NCBI GenBank assembly: GCA_029563035.1
Contig: JAKQTP010000212.1
Span: forward strand, 62,001 to 126,000
DNA from: an archaeon
GTDB lineage: Archaea > Iainarchaeota > Iainarchaeia > CSSED10-239
Reading direction: 5' to 3'
DNA length: 64,000 bases
A program made the translations under genes and the position numbers. How positions within the stretch are numbered: the stretch's first letter is position 1; every line of letters begins with the position of its first letter. Positions 52,619 through 62,751 of this stretch are shown here, in pieces. The notes below the pieces were generated by a model that saw only the letters and a program-made list of their open reading frames with translations, had not been told where the DNA came from and searched no databases.

Positions 52619-53653
52619 ATGAATATAAAAAAAATAACAAATATAATAGTCGCAATATTTGCAATGACTGTATTTTTTATTGCAACAGCTCCTAAGTTGT
52701 TTGCAGATAGTTCAATATTAACAACTAGTGGTTCTTATGCCCCTGCAGATATTACATATCAACTAAACATACCTTGTGCAATAGATAGAACAAAGATAAT
52801 ATTGCCTGCTAAAATTCAACTAAACTCTGATGGGCAATATAAAGCCATTTGTAACTCTAGTGCCTATTTTAATGAAGAAACAGAAGTTTATCATTTAAAG
52901 AAAAATGAAGGCTATTATCTAGATATAGTAATATTGCCTGAAAAGACAAGCAAAAAGATAAATTTTTCTGAAATTGAAACAATAACATTAGATTTCTATA
53001 ATCAAGATAATGAAAAGGCATGTTTTACTAAAAAACTAACCAAAGATACAACACAAGAAAATCTGTATGTTGGAAAAATAAGTTATGTTAAAGGAAACGA
53101 TTCTAAAGAATCTGCTTTAGAGAACATGGAAGGCTTTATTAATTCTTGCGGAATGGATACAACACTTAAATTTGAGGTTAGTGTAGAATCAAAAATAGGT
53201 GAAAAATTCACAGCAACAAACTCTGGAAATATAAAATACCTAGTTATTGACTCTGACAATTCAAATATAGTTGCAGAAAACGCAAGAGTCCAAAAACAAG
53301 TACAAGTAAGAAAAATGCAATCAAATTCTGAAAACAAAAACATCCAACAAAGAGAATCTATAAATGCCATTAATAAAGCACAGATATCTAAACAACTAAC
53401 AATTAGAAACAATAATGAATTTTATATGGTTAGAGAAAACAAGGTAAAAAAGATAATGCCAGTTACACAAATGCTTCAAGAAAACAAAATAAATGTTGCA
53501 AAGGTAATTGGGGACATAAACCTAGAAACAGTTTCAGAGACACCAACCTATGTTTTTGAAGTCAAAGAACAAAGAAAACTATTTGGGTTTATTCCAATTG
53601 GTCACAAAATAACTAAAAAAAGAATATCTGCAATAAAGGAAATTACAGAATAA
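52619..53653 (+). CDS. Exported protein of unknown function
   Basis: A 344-residue protein with a clear signal peptide (MNIKKITNIIVAIFAMTVFFIATAPKLFA, cleaved near 30 by inspection). A beta-rich domain follows with five or six cysteines (IPCAIDR, KAICNSS, EKACFTK, NSCGMD), then an Arg/Gln/Asn-rich stretch, and a C-terminal domain ending TPTYVFEVKEQRKLFGFIPIGHKI, which recurs in some archaeal surface proteins. Family not recognised. The ATG at 52619, eight bases after GGAGG, is chosen over a longer frame that would overlap the small membrane-protein gene. Confidence 0.7.
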   Translation: MNIKKITNIIVAIFAMTVFFIATAPKLFADSSILTTSGSYAPADITYQLNIPCAIDRTKIILPAKIQLNSDGQYKAICNSSAYFNEETEVYHLKKNEGYYLDIVILPEKTSKKINFSEIETITLDFYNQDNEKACFTKKLTKDTTQENLYVGKISYVKGNDSKESALENMEGFINSCGMDTTLKFEVSVESKIGEKFTATNSGNIKYLVIDSDNSNIVAENARVQKQVQVRKMQSNSENKNIQQRESINAINKAQISKQLTIRNNNEFYMVRENKVKKIMPVTQMLQENKINVAKVIGDINLETVSETPTYVFEVKEQRKLFGFIPIGHKITKKRISAIKEITE

Positions 53654-53718
53654 TTTCCTTTTTCTTGTTTTTTTAACAATAAGTAACTTTAAATATAAGA
53701 TTGCAATATAATATTATT

Positions 53719-54585
53719 ATGTTTTTAAAAAAAATAATGCCTATCTTTATTTTTTTAATAATACTTAATTATAATTTTGCACAAACAATTGATTTTCAAA
53801 AAACAGAAATAACACATTACGAATTTGACACCTATAAAATTAAAGATAGCCTTATTGTATCAAACATAAATAACAACCAACTTGTATTTGATATAGTTCC
53901 TTGCTATGATGTGATTGTTAAAATTAATAATCACAAAACAGATTCTATTTCTTACAACCTAAACACACTAACCATTAACTTAAATGATAATTTAAAAGAT
54001 TTAGAAAAGATAAATATAGAAATTATCTATTTGACAGATTACTATACTAATAAAGAAAAAGGCACGTGGATATTAAATTACGGTTCAAGATATAAGGACA
54101 AAATTGATGAACTTAAAATAACACTTCCAAAAAATGCAAAAATCCTAGATACTCCAAGTGGTGCTACTGCACAAGTGATTAATAAACAGATAAATCTTTC
54201 TTTAAAAGAAATTGCAGAAACTCACATAAATTACGAAACACCAGAATCTTCTTCAGGACCTAATTATTTTGTTATGAGTCTAGTTCTAATAATCGGAATA
54301 GTTTCATTTTACTTTGCATATAAGAAAAAACCAAAAGTAAAAAATAAAGCCAAAAGTAAAACTTCAGATTTACTTCTTGGTCTAAACGAAAACGAACAAA
54401 AAATAATTAAAGTTGTTATGGAGAAAGAAGGGCAAACACAGAAAGCAATTACTGCAAAAAGCTTTCTACCAAAAGGCACAGTTTCCAGAAATATTAAAAA
54501 GCTTTCGGACAAAGGATATATTGAAATAAAGAAATATGGCGTAAGCAACAAGATATTTCTTGGTGAGGTTTTTAATAAAAAATAA
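53719..54585 (+). CDS. Membrane-anchored winged-helix regulator
   Basis: A 288-residue protein with a signal sequence, an outward beta domain of about 170 residues, a membrane helix (FVMSLVLIIGIVSFYFAYKKK) and a cytoplasmic winged helix: ENEQKIIKVVMEKEGQTQKAIT, then FLPKGTVSRNIKKLSDKGYIEIK. It resembles the regulator at 16799 in topology, though that one is shorter, and may sense an extracytoplasmic signal. The ATG at 53719 is preferred over one six codons earlier because it begins the signal peptide proper. A 65-base gap separates it from the exported protein. Confidence 0.7.
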   Translation: MFLKKIMPIFIFLIILNYNFAQTIDFQKTEITHYEFDTYKIKDSLIVSNINNNQLVFDIVPCYDVIVKINNHKTDSISYNLNTLTINLNDNLKDLEKINIEIIYLTDYYTNKEKGTWILNYGSRYKDKIDELKITLPKNAKILDTPSGATAQVINKQINLSLKEIAETHINYETPESSSGPNYFVMSLVLIIGIVSFYFAYKKKPKVKNKAKSKTSDLLLGLNENEQKIIKVVMEKEGQTQKAITAKSFLPKGTVSRNIKKLSDKGYIEIKKYGVSNKIFLGEVFNKK

Positions 54586-54596
54586 GGAGGATAAAT

Positions 54597-54968
54597 ATGG
54601 ATGGTTTTTTAACAAACAACAATATTACTGAACCAGAAATAAAAGATACTCCTGATATTAAAAAGATTAAAAAAATAAAAGAAAAGCCAATAAAAGTAAA
54701 GCCAGTAAAAATAAAAGAACCAAAGGCTCCTAGAAAACCTAATGTTCTTAGGGCATTATTAATTGGGCTACTATTATTTGGGTTACTTGCTGGTTCTTTT
54801 GTAGCATACGACAAATACAAAAAAGGTGAATTAAATCTAGAAAATATAAAATTTTTAAAATTTCTAGATTTAAATAACTCTAAACAAGAAGACACAAACA
54901 GAAATATTGAACCACAAAATATTGATACTAATTTTCCTGATTTAAATAACGATCAAAATAACATGTGA
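54597..54968 (+). CDS. Small membrane protein with Lys/Pro-rich cytoplasmic tail
   Basis: A 123-residue protein. The first 55 residues are a highly charged KxK/PK tail, followed by one membrane helix (ALLIGLLLFGLLAGSFVAYD) and an Asn/Asp/Glu-rich outer segment of about 45 residues. No family recognised. AAGGAGGAT precedes the ATG; the gap to the regulator gene is 11 bases. Confidence 0.6.
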   Translation: MDGFLTNNNITEPEIKDTPDIKKIKKIKEKPIKVKPVKIKEPKAPRKPNVLRALLIGLLLFGLLAGSFVAYDKYKKGELNLENIKFLKFLDLNNSKQEDTNRNIEPQNIDTNFPDLNNDQNNM

Positions 54969-54970
54969 CT

Positions 54971-55543
54971 TTATACTCTTAATTTAGGTCTTACTGGTCT
55001 TTTTTGTTTTTTGATAGTAACGGTTAGTGATTCTCTCTTTTTATCTAATTTTCTTTTACTCATAGAGTATCTAAAATTCGAATTGTATTGTCTTCTCTTG
55101 CCATTAATATTTGCTTGAGCAGTAAGTTGTTTAAGTGATCTGTGCAAGGCGGGGTTAGCAACCATATCTATCCTAGTAAAACCTTTTGTTCTTATTTTTG
55201 CAACAGTATTAATCAGTAATTTCCTGCCAAGACCTCTTGCTTGGTGTTCTTTTCTTATAGCAATTCTACCAATGTATGCACTTTCTTTATCTCCTCTATT
55301 AGATATAGAGAAACCAATTATTTTTTTATTTTTATGCAATAGATTAATGTAAACTCCAAATTCTCCTAATTCTTTTAATCCATCATATAGATTTGATTTT
55401 AGCAAGTTAAAATATTCATCTTTTTTACAATTTACTAAATTATTAGTATATTCTATTTCATACAATTGATTAATCAGGCTTTCTTTTTTAAGAAATGCAA
55501 CAACATCTTCTTTGTTGTTTAATATTATGTTTTGATATTTCAT
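54971..55543 (-). CDS. GNAT-family N-acetyltransferase
   Basis: A 190-residue acetyltransferase. The CoA pyrophosphate loop is QARGLGRKLL in IAIRKEHQARGLGRKLLINTVAKI (motif A), following the strand IIGFSISNRGDKESAYIGRI. The later TAQANINGKRRQYNSNFRYS is basic. The ATG at 55543 is preferred: a longer frame from 55639 would have to read through the tRNA-Leu gene. Substrate unknown. Confidence 0.75.
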   Translation of the reverse strand: MKYQNIILNNKEDVVAFLKKESLINQLYEIEYTNNLVNCKKDEYFNLLKSNLYDGLKELGEFGVYINLLHKNKKIIGFSISNRGDKESAYIGRIAIRKEHQARGLGRKLLINTVAKIRTKGFTRIDMVANPALHRSLKQLTAQANINGKRRQYNSNFRYSMSKRKLDKKRESLTVTIKKQKRPVRPKLRV

Positions 55544-55555
55544 AAAAATCTTAAA

Positions 55556-55637
55556 TGCTAAGGGCAGGATTCGAACCTGCGAAGCACTAAGCACCAGATC
55601 TTGAGTCTGGCTCCTTTGACCGCTCGGAAACCCTAGC
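55556..55637 (-). tRNA. tRNA-Leu (anticodon CAA)
   Basis: Acceptor GCTAGGG pairs with CCTTAGC (one G-T pair), discriminator A. It has a class II long variable arm; the anticodon stem CCAGA/TCTGG encloses CTCAAGA, anticodon CAA. The T arm is GCAGG-TTCGAAT-CCTGC. CCA is not encoded. Confidence 0.94.
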
Positions 55638-55739
55638 AAGGCTTTTTTATATAATAATTTAAGATATATTTATCGTATATAATTTAGTATAAAAAGAGTT
55701 ATAAACATTAATTTTCATATAATATATAGCGATTAAATT

Positions 55740-57416
55740 ATGGATAGAAAAAAAAACACAATTATTGCAATAATTTTTACAACATTAGTTATCGGTATTT
55801 TTATTTTAGCCTCTATTTACTTAAACAAAAATCCAACTCCCGCAGATAAAATAAACGAACAACTAAGAGCACAAAATGCATCTTGGATTGCAAGAGATTA
55901 CCCAGATGAGATTATAAATATCCCTATTGTTCAAACACAAGATGATTTTATAGAGGATGCATCAGACATACCAATATTTAATCAAGAAACAAAAAACCAG
56001 ATTTTCCCAGAACACGAAACATTTACAAAAAAGGCAGAATATAATAATAAATTAACCGCATTTTTATTTCTTAACACATTAGTCACTCGAAATCATAAAT
56101 TACAAGACAAACTTTCTTGGAAAAAATACATACATAATTTTCAATCACAAGAAGGTTGTGGTGGCTGTAGTGCATTTGCAACAATCTCTGCATTTGAGGC
56201 ATATGCTAATAAAACAAAAAATTTAAACTTAAATCTTTCTGAACAATATCTAATCTCACATATTAATTTTCAAGGTTGTTCAGGAACTAACACCGAATAT
56301 TATCTAAGATTAATAACCCTTAATAATTTCAATCCTAATACTGAAAATATAAATGAGTATTTAAAACGAAAAACAAAAAATGAAATATTAAATGAAAAAG
56401 GACTCTTAAATAAAGTGAATCCTTGGGGTGTAAGAAAATTACAAACAAAAACACAAATAAGTTTAATGAATGGAGAGGTTCCATTTGGTGTGCCTTTAGA
56501 AAGTAAACTTAAATATTTATCTTATGACTCTTGTGAGATTACAAATAATAATAGCGAAACAAAATCAGGAATGAATTTAAAATTATTCCATCAAATTTAT
56601 AATTATAATTATAGTATATTTGATGAAAACTTTTGCCCAGACCATGGTGATAATAAAGATCTTTTTTTGCCTCAAAAGATATCCGGTATAAACAAATATT
56701 TTATAGAAAGCTATTTTAAAATAGACAATTCAGATTGTAAGGAAAATAATTCCCAAACCGTAAAAAATATTAAAGAAGCACTAAAATACTCTCCAATAAT
56801 TGGGAATACAAATAAATTTTATAACTCTATTAGAGATAATTACAAAGAAGGTGTTTGGGAGAAATTGAATGATGAAAATCACGTGATTTTAATAATAAAC
56901 AATAAAAAATATATTGTTGGTCATGCAATAGTTATTGTTGGTTGGGGCGTAGACACAACTACCGGAAAAGAATATTGGATAATAAAAAATAGCTGGGGCA
57001 AAGGTTGGGGTGATAACGGTTATTTAAATACATGGATTAATGACAAAGATCTAACTATAGAATGCTCTTCATTATATGGTTTTTCAGGAGATGTGATTGT
57101 AAAATCAGGTGATCAAATTAACAATTTATTGCCAGTCGTTAGAGAAGAAATCGAACAAGACAAAATTAGAAAACAAGAAATTGAAAAAATAAAACAAGAA
57201 AAACTACAAAAGCAACAAGAAATTAAAAATCAAAGACCTCTACTTAATTTTCCTGACGATTTTAATCCACTTAACGATTATTTCCAAAAAAATATAAGTT
57301 ATTCAGATATGGAAAATATAATAAATAATGACTGCTTAACTATCACTACTTGTTTTTATAATAAATTATACGACTTTTTAAATACTCCTGAAACACAAGA
57401 TAATAGATTAACTTAA
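55740..57416 (+). CDS. Papain-family (C1A) cysteine protease, membrane-anchored or exported
   Basis: A 558-residue protein. An N-terminal membrane/signal helix ([21 protein letters not shown], residues 8-28) is followed by a pro-like stretch and the papain fold: [15 protein letters not shown] with catalytic C143, GCSG as in the usual second Cys, the catalytic histidine in [11 protein letters not shown] and the asparagine in [16 protein letters not shown]. The tryptophan that normally follows the catalytic cysteine is serine here. A Lys/Gln/Glu-rich coiled stretch closes the protein ([18 protein letters not shown]). Extracellular proteolysis or processing is likely. Confidence 0.85.
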   Translation: MDRKKNTIIAIIFTTLVIGIFILASIYLNKNPTPADKINEQLRAQNASWIARDYPDEIINIPIVQTQDDFIEDASDIPIFNQETKNQIFPEHETFTKKAEYNNKLTAFLFLNTLVTRNHKLQDKLSWKKYIHNFQSQEGCGGCSAFATISAFEAYANKTKNLNLNLSEQYLISHINFQGCSGTNTEYYLRLITLNNFNPNTENINEYLKRKTKNEILNEKGLLNKVNPWGVRKLQTKTQISLMNGEVPFGVPLESKLKYLSYDSCEITNNNSETKSGMNLKLFHQIYNYNYSIFDENFCPDHGDNKDLFLPQKISGINKYFIESYFKIDNSDCKENNSQTVKNIKEALKYSPIIGNTNKFYNSIRDNYKEGVWEKLNDENHVILIINNKKYIVGHAIVIVGWGVDTTTGKEYWIIKNSWGKGWGDNGYLNTWINDKDLTIECSSLYGFSGDVIVKSGDQINNLLPVVREEIEQDKIRKQEIEKIKQEKLQKQQEIKNQRPLLNFPDDFNPLNDYFQKNISYSDMENIINNDCLTITTCFYNKLYDFLNTPETQDNRLT

Positions 57417-57454
57417 AATCAGTGTTTCTATTTTAGGCAATCAAATAAAAAGAA

Positions 57455-57709
57455 TTAAAAACCATCTATGCCTTTGCCTTTTCTTCTCTTAAACTTAGGG
57501 CCACCAAACAAATTTGCAAAGAAACCTGGCTTTTTTAATTTTTTATCTTTTCTGACCACTCTTCTTGGGCAAAATAATCTTTGAAAGAAATTTTGTTCAT
57601 TTCTTCTTCTTGTATTTCCTACAGAAACTGCCCCTGGTTCTGGTTTTGGGATCCCACCTGTTCCATAATATGCTTCTTGAAGTATCTTATCATGATCTTG
57701 TCTTTTCAT
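57455..57709 (-). CDS. Small basic hypothetical protein
   Basis: An 84-residue basic protein: KRQDHDKILQEAYYGTGGIPKPEPG, then RRRNEQNFFQRLFCPRRV and KKPGFFANLFGGPKFKRRKGKG. No family recognised. The ATG at 57709 is used because AAGGTGAG lies seven bases before it, whereas the preceding ATG has none. A membrane-peripheral role is possible through the amphipathic FFxNLF segments. Confidence 0.5.
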   Translation of the reverse strand: MKRQDHDKILQEAYYGTGGIPKPEPGAVSVGNTRRRNEQNFFQRLFCPRRVVRKDKKLKKPGFFANLFGGPKFKRRKGKGIDGF

Positions 57710-57829
57710 AAATATTCTCACCTTTTTTAAAAGTAGATATATATGAATAGAAGGATATAAAAATATTATCTAAATCAAACATAGAAATTAGTCTTGTTCT
57801 CTAGTGATAATGTATCCAAAAAATAAAAA

Positions 57830-59074
57830 TTAAGGAAAATAACTCATTAATTTATCCCCTTTTGTCCTATCACTTAATTTTATGTATTTATGTAAAAACA
57901 AATCGATTGTTTCATTTACTCTTGCATGTCTACATTTGGATAGATTACAGTTTTTAGAGTTAAATACTGTTTTCATAACAACAGCCACGTGCTTCTTAGA
58001 AGCCCATATTTTTTTAAAACTAGATTTGTTAATATTTCCAATCTCAAAATTGTTTTCTCCAAGGTGGGGATTACAAAGATAAACATTGCCATCAGTATCT
58101 ATATTTGCAATCAAACCTAAAAGAATATTCCAGCAAATCCCTGTTTTACTAATACAAGGAGTGTTTTTATTTTTTTTGATACCAGTTATGTTTTCAATTT
58201 CTTCTTGTCTAATATCAGTTTCTTTCTTTAATATATTGTATAGTCTTTTTTTCTGATCAGAATTTAATTCAACATCTTGGTATTTTAATTTTCTATTCCT
58301 GTAAGTTCTTTCTGGTTCGAAATTATTAACACATCTTAATGCAATGTCTTTAAATCCAAGATTTTTAATGTAGTTATATATTCTTCCAGCAAATAAATAA
58401 TTTTCTCTACAAATCATTATTTTTGCAGAAACATAGGTGTTTGTATTTTTTGTAAGGCGTAATAAATCTTTTATGTTCTTTTCAAGAATCTCAAATTGAT
58501 CAGAATCAGCAGGTAATCTTCCAACCATATTATATAATTTTTTAGTATCTGCAAGAATAGAAATAGACACCCAGCTTAACTTTTTAATAAATTTTTTATT
58601 ATTAAATTTATCAAGATTAACTCCGTTAGTATTCATACCATAATGTAAATTATATTCAGAAACAATCTCATTTAATTTGCCTTTACAAGCAAGCAATGCT
58701 TCTCCTCCACCGACTAAAACCACTCCCTTTCCAGAAATGCTTTCAAAGTCAGAAAGCAAGCTTTTTAATTTGGCTTCTGAAATTTCAATGCCATCAGCTA
58801 TGTTTATTTCATTTCTTTGTTCACTTGAACAGAAGGTGCATTTTCTATTACAATAAGGTGTTGGATTAATGCCAAGCGACCTTGGTCCGATTTTAGAATA
58901 TAATTTTAAAATCGATTTTTCTAAGTCTTTAGGATTGCTTCTAATTTTCTGAATTAATTCTGTATTTGACTTAACGCCTAATATCTCTTTCAAGATTACA
59001 AGTCTTTCTTGTGTAGCATCAATTGATTTTAATGAGCTAAACCCATGATAACTTGTAAGTTCTAATTTTTTCAT
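57830..59074 (-). CDS. Radical SAM/SPASM-domain protein
   Basis: A 414-residue radical SAM enzyme. CNRKCTFC is the CxxxCxxC cluster motif, after INPTPY; GGGEAL is the SAM-binding GGE-like motif and MNTNG the later strand. A C-terminal SPASM-like cluster region contains GICWNIL, VYLCNPH and KNCNLSKCRHARV, typical of enzymes that modify peptides or other substrates with auxiliary Fe-S clusters. The N-terminal 60 residues are helical. No precursor-peptide gene was recognised next to it, but the basic 84-residue gene downstream on the same strand is a possible partner. Confidence 0.85.
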   Translation of the reverse strand: MKKLELTSYHGFSSLKSIDATQERLVILKEILGVKSNTELIQKIRSNPKDLEKSILKLYSKIGPRSLGINPTPYCNRKCTFCSSEQRNEINIADGIEISEAKLKSLLSDFESISGKGVVLVGGGEALLACKGKLNEIVSEYNLHYGMNTNGVNLDKFNNKKFIKKLSWVSISILADTKKLYNMVGRLPADSDQFEILEKNIKDLLRLTKNTNTYVSAKIMICRENYLFAGRIYNYIKNLGFKDIALRCVNNFEPERTYRNRKLKYQDVELNSDQKKRLYNILKKETDIRQEEIENITGIKKNKNTPCISKTGICWNILLGLIANIDTDGNVYLCNPHLGENNFEIGNINKSSFKKIWASKKHVAVVMKTVFNSKNCNLSKCRHARVNETIDLFLHKYIKLSDRTKGDKLMSYFP

Positions 59075-59164
59075 ATATAAAATTCCTGCCTTTTATTTTT
59101 CTTAAAAAAATCTAAACTAAAAGCATTCTTTTTTTAAAATTCATGATTCTTAGTTTAAATTTTA

Positions 59165-62100
59165 TCAATTTTCCTTATCAGTCTTTTCATCTGTTTTAAA
59201 AAAAGACCAATTCTCATTATTATATATTTTTGGTTGATTATCAATCATTTCTGATTGACTAGCCACTTCTGATTGGTTATCTGTAACTTCTGGTTGACTA
59301 GCCATGTCTGAGGAAGGATTTTCCACAACTTCTGGTTGAAGTGGGTTGTTAATAACATCTTTCTTTCTTCTTTGAAACACAAAAACCAAAATAATAATTA
59401 CAATACACACAACCAAACCAATAATTAGATATATAAACCAACCACTATCTTTTTTATTTTTAGTTTCTGCTTCTTCTGAGTTTTCTGATTCCTCAATTTT
59501 TTCTATTTTTTCTTCTGGTATTTCCTCTGTGTTCTGATCTTCACTAACATGTGCGTTTTCATCTGATTCTAGTAATTCCTCGTTTGTTTCTCCAGAACTT
59601 ATTATGGTCTTTATAAGATTTAATTGAGATTCGGTTACTTGCCTATTTACAGAATACGTAAATTCTGTTGTGTTTTCTGAAGATAAAGTGCTTAAATCAA
59701 ATTCAATTATTGGATCTTCTTTTATGACATTAAAAGATATTGTAGAATTAATATCTGATGTGGAATTTGCTATTACTTTAGGTATAATTTCAATTACTTT
59801 TAAATTTGTTAAATTTTTATCAGAAATGTTCTTTACAGACAATGTTATCTTTGATAGAAATTCTGTTTTCTTTGAAGACAAAACAGTTTTTGTTGTTTCT
59901 AATTTTCTCTTAATTTCATATTGGTTACGATTATTTAGGGTATATTTTTCTAAATTAATATCATCATAAGACAAATTATTATCTTCTAAAATTTCTTGAA
60001 CATTTTCTGGAGATGGGATTTCAATATTTGTTGTTATTGAATTATTAGTAACTATTGGATAGGATTTTGTAGGGCCAGACCCTCCTCCTGATGGTGGAGA
60101 AGATTTGGATTCTTCAAATTTAGCAACAACAGTTATGTTATTATTAACATTAGTGTCAGTACGTGGGTTCTGGGTAGAGTTATCACTCCATTTTACAAAA
60201 TGATAGCTACTATTTGGAATGGCAGTAACAGGCGTGCCATTACCGCCTTTTACAACAGTCTGAGTAGTGGTACCTGAAAGAGTACCACCACTACCTGAAG
60301 TGTATTTTAGAGTATAAGTGGTTGAAGAAACTTGATAAGTCCCGATTACTGTCTCAGAAAGTCCAGAAAATTTATTTTTAACACTAATATTAAAATCATA
60401 ATCTCCTGCAACTAATGAAGAGCCAGAAGTAATTTGTACTGGAATACTAACACTACTACCTGGAATTATAGAGATTTCTGGAATTGGTGTTATTGTAAAA
60501 CCTGATGGTAGAGAACTAGCAGAAATCAAAAAATCACTAGTTGAACAAACACTAACATCTCTATTTGTTACATTTAAATTGTATGTTAAGGTGTCACCTA
60601 AATTGCCTGCTTGACTTTTAGGAGTTATTGTGACAACAGGTTTTTTTCTTGTACAACTTGGCATTGATAATGTTATGCTTGCATCAAAAGTTGTGTATGA
60701 CAATCCAGAAGACATATCTGTAACCAGAACATTAAATTCGTATCTTCCTTCAAGCGAAGGATCAGTTGTAATTTGTACAGGTATAGTCACCATTTCTCCA
60801 GGATAAAATGACCTTGTAGGGATAGGAGTTGTTGTAAACCCTGTTGGCAAATTAAAATTAAAATTAAAATCACTATTTGAACACATACTGTTATTTTTAT
60901 TTAATACATTTAAATTATATGAAAATGTATTCCCCGCAACCCCTACTAGACTCCTAGGCAAACTAAAATATGCATGTGGCTTATATTTCACACACTCTTG
61001 ATAATTATCATTTAAATCTACATAAACCGTTGCTGTGCTTTTTGTTTTTTCCATTAATGTAATTTGAATACCAGTATAAGGATCTGTAAATGTTTGATTA
61101 ACTAAAAAAGGAGCATCATTAGCAGTTTCTGTTGATGGTACTGCATCAAGCAAATAAGTTTTTTCATAAACATTATTCTCAGGCCCTAATCTTATCATTA
61201 TTCCATTTACAGCAGGACTTGTAGTTGAATAATTATCAAACACATCGTGAGGCTCTCTATAATCAACATAAATTTGCCTTTTTTGTAAATTTGGATAATT
61301 TGGCCTGTATATTTTTAAAAGCTGAGGATTTGTTGTAGGGTTCTCTATAGAAGAAATGGTATATGTTCCTGTTTGAGTAACTGTTATCATATTCTGATAT
61401 GGAATAAACTGTGTATTTCCAAAACCTGTTTTAAAAAAAGCATTAAAATGTCTTCTTCCAGTTGAAGAGCCCATGGTGTCAAAAACATCTCCATACTCTT
61501 TATAAGTACATGATTCTGACAATGTCACATATTCATCTCCACTTTTACACCTATATAAACTTGCATGACTTAAACCAAAATTATGACCCAATTCATGGTT
61601 TACATAGCCACTTTTTAATTCTTCATACCAGGATTTTTTATCTAAAACAGCAGCACTTGCTTTTCCAGGGCAACTTGTTGATGATCTTACAACATATAAT
61701 ACATAATCATAATTATTATATCTAAAACCATTTACCGTCGCTAATTGATTAGCTTTATTCGCCCATTCTGCTTTTTTACAAGGATAATTATCATATGGCA
61801 AAGTATAATAGCCAAAGACGTCTCCATTTGTGTTAATATCTCCAATAAATTCTACTTGATTGAAACTTACATCTTTAATATATGCGTTTGCAGATAAGGG
61901 TCCTGTAAAAACAATCTCTCTTACTTGTTCATGAGTCAAAGGCGGGTCATCTTGAACATTTGCAAAATTAAGTAAAATAACTGCAACTTTTCTACTATCT
62001 ATTGTTGTAGGTGTAGAATTTGTTTGTGCAGGTAAATTAAAATTATCTGGCTCATCTAAAATATCTACTGACTCATCATCTTCATCTATTAATAATATAT

Positions 62101-62668
62101 CTTTAACTTGCACACCTTTTATTCTTACACTTGTTTTTGGTAAGAATTCATAATCTTCTATTGAACGTAGCTTAAAACTTTCCTGTTTATCAGTAATGAC
62201 AAAACTCTCTTCTTCAAAATAGCCCTCTTCAAAGTAATCTGCATGATTAATTTCTATAGTCCCTTCAATATCTATTGGCTCTTCTATAAACTCTTTAAGC
62301 TCCTCTGGTATTTCCGAAATTAAATCATAATCAAGAATTTGCTTTTTTGCTTCTGTTATATTTTTTTCTTCTAAAAGTTCATAAATTTTATTTTGTCTCT
62401 CTTCTGCAATATTTATTAAGTTGCTAACAATTTCTGGCTTTTCGGTCTCTGATGCATTTTCATAAATTTCTTTTGCATCTATTATTGTTTTTGTCATTTC
62501 AACTAAATCTGTTGGTATTTGAGAAGGCAAAACATTATCTGCTTGCCCTTTTTTTATTGAGTATCTTGATTGAAATAACATTAGAAATACAACTATAACT
62601 AAAATAAGTATCACTATAAACCAAAAAACTTTATTTTTATCTATTTTCTTTTTCATGGTTAAAGCCAA
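59165..62668 (-). CDS. Giant membrane-anchored metalloprotease with surface repeats
   Basis: A 1167-residue protein. A signal anchor (residues 14-32) precedes a metalloprotease domain with HELGHNFGLSH (H358, E359, H362, H368), the M11/gametolysin-type extended zinc motif, and the Met-turn candidate DTMGSS. Two NEW3-like domains follow, each with a C-terminal-type SDF...PTGFTTTPIP pattern. Next is an InlB/Listeria-Bacteroides-like repeat (KYTSGSGGTLSGTT...AIPNSSYHFVKWSDNS), then a final membrane helix (DSGWFIYLIIGLVVCIVIIILVFVF) and an acidic tail. Start may instead be residue 5. It is one of three exported hydrolase-like proteins in this stretch. Confidence 0.82.
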   Translation of the reverse strand: MALTMKKKIDKNKVFWFIVILILVIVVFLMLFQSRYSIKKGQADNVLPSQIPTDLVEMTKTIIDAKEIYENASETEKPEIVSNLINIAEERQNKIYELLEEKNITEAKKQILDYDLISEIPEELKEFIEEPIDIEGTIEINHADYFEEGYFEEESFVITDKQESFKLRSIEDYEFLPKTSVRIKGVQVKDILLIDEDDESVDILDEPDNFNLPAQTNSTPTTIDSRKVAVILLNFANVQDDPPLTHEQVREIVFTGPLSANAYIKDVSFNQVEFIGDINTNGDVFGYYTLPYDNYPCKKAEWANKANQLATVNGFRYNNYDYVLYVVRSSTSCPGKASAAVLDKKSWYEELKSGYVNHELGHNFGLSHASLYRCKSGDEYVTLSESCTYKEYGDVFDTMGSSTGRRHFNAFFKTGFGNTQFIPYQNMITVTQTGTYTISSIENPTTNPQLLKIYRPNYPNLQKRQIYVDYREPHDVFDNYSTTSPAVNGIMIRLGPENNVYEKTYLLDAVPSTETANDAPFLVNQTFTDPYTGIQITLMEKTKSTATVYVDLNDNYQECVKYKPHAYFSLPRSLVGVAGNTFSYNLNVLNKNNSMCSNSDFNFNFNLPTGFTTTPIPTRSFYPGEMVTIPVQITTDPSLEGRYEFNVLVTDMSSGLSYTTFDASITLSMPSCTRKKPVVTITPKSQAGNLGDTLTYNLNVTNRDVSVCSTSDFLISASSLPSGFTITPIPEISIIPGSSVSIPVQITSGSSLVAGDYDFNISVKNKFSGLSETVIGTYQVSSTTYTLKYTSGSGGTLSGTTTQTVVKGGNGTPVTAIPNSSYHFVKWSDNSTQNPRTDTNVNNNITVVAKFEESKSSPPSGGGSGPTKSYPIVTNNSITTNIEIPSPENVQEILEDNNLSYDDINLEKYTLNNRNQYEIKRKLETTKTVLSSKKTEFLSKITLSVKNISDKNLTNLKVIEIIPKVIANSTSDINSTISFNVIKEDPIIEFDLSTLSSENTTEFTYSVNRQVTESQLNLIKTIISSGETNEELLESDENAHVSEDQNTEEIPEEKIEKIEESENSEEAETKNKKDSGWFIYLIIGLVVCIVIIILVFVFQRRKKDVINNPLQPEVVENPSSDMASQPEVTDNQSEVASQSEMIDNQPKIYNNENWSFFKTDEKTDKEN

Positions 62669-62751
62669 AAACTATTTACTAAATAAAGGAAACAAATTAT
62701 ATTTAATTATATCTATTTGGTCATTCCAAAATTATTTTTTATTAGAATAAG

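Noticed and set aside
55544..55639. N-terminal extension of the GNAT gene by 32 codons
   Set aside because: The codons would come from the tRNA-Leu gene; the ATG at 55543 starts the conserved part.
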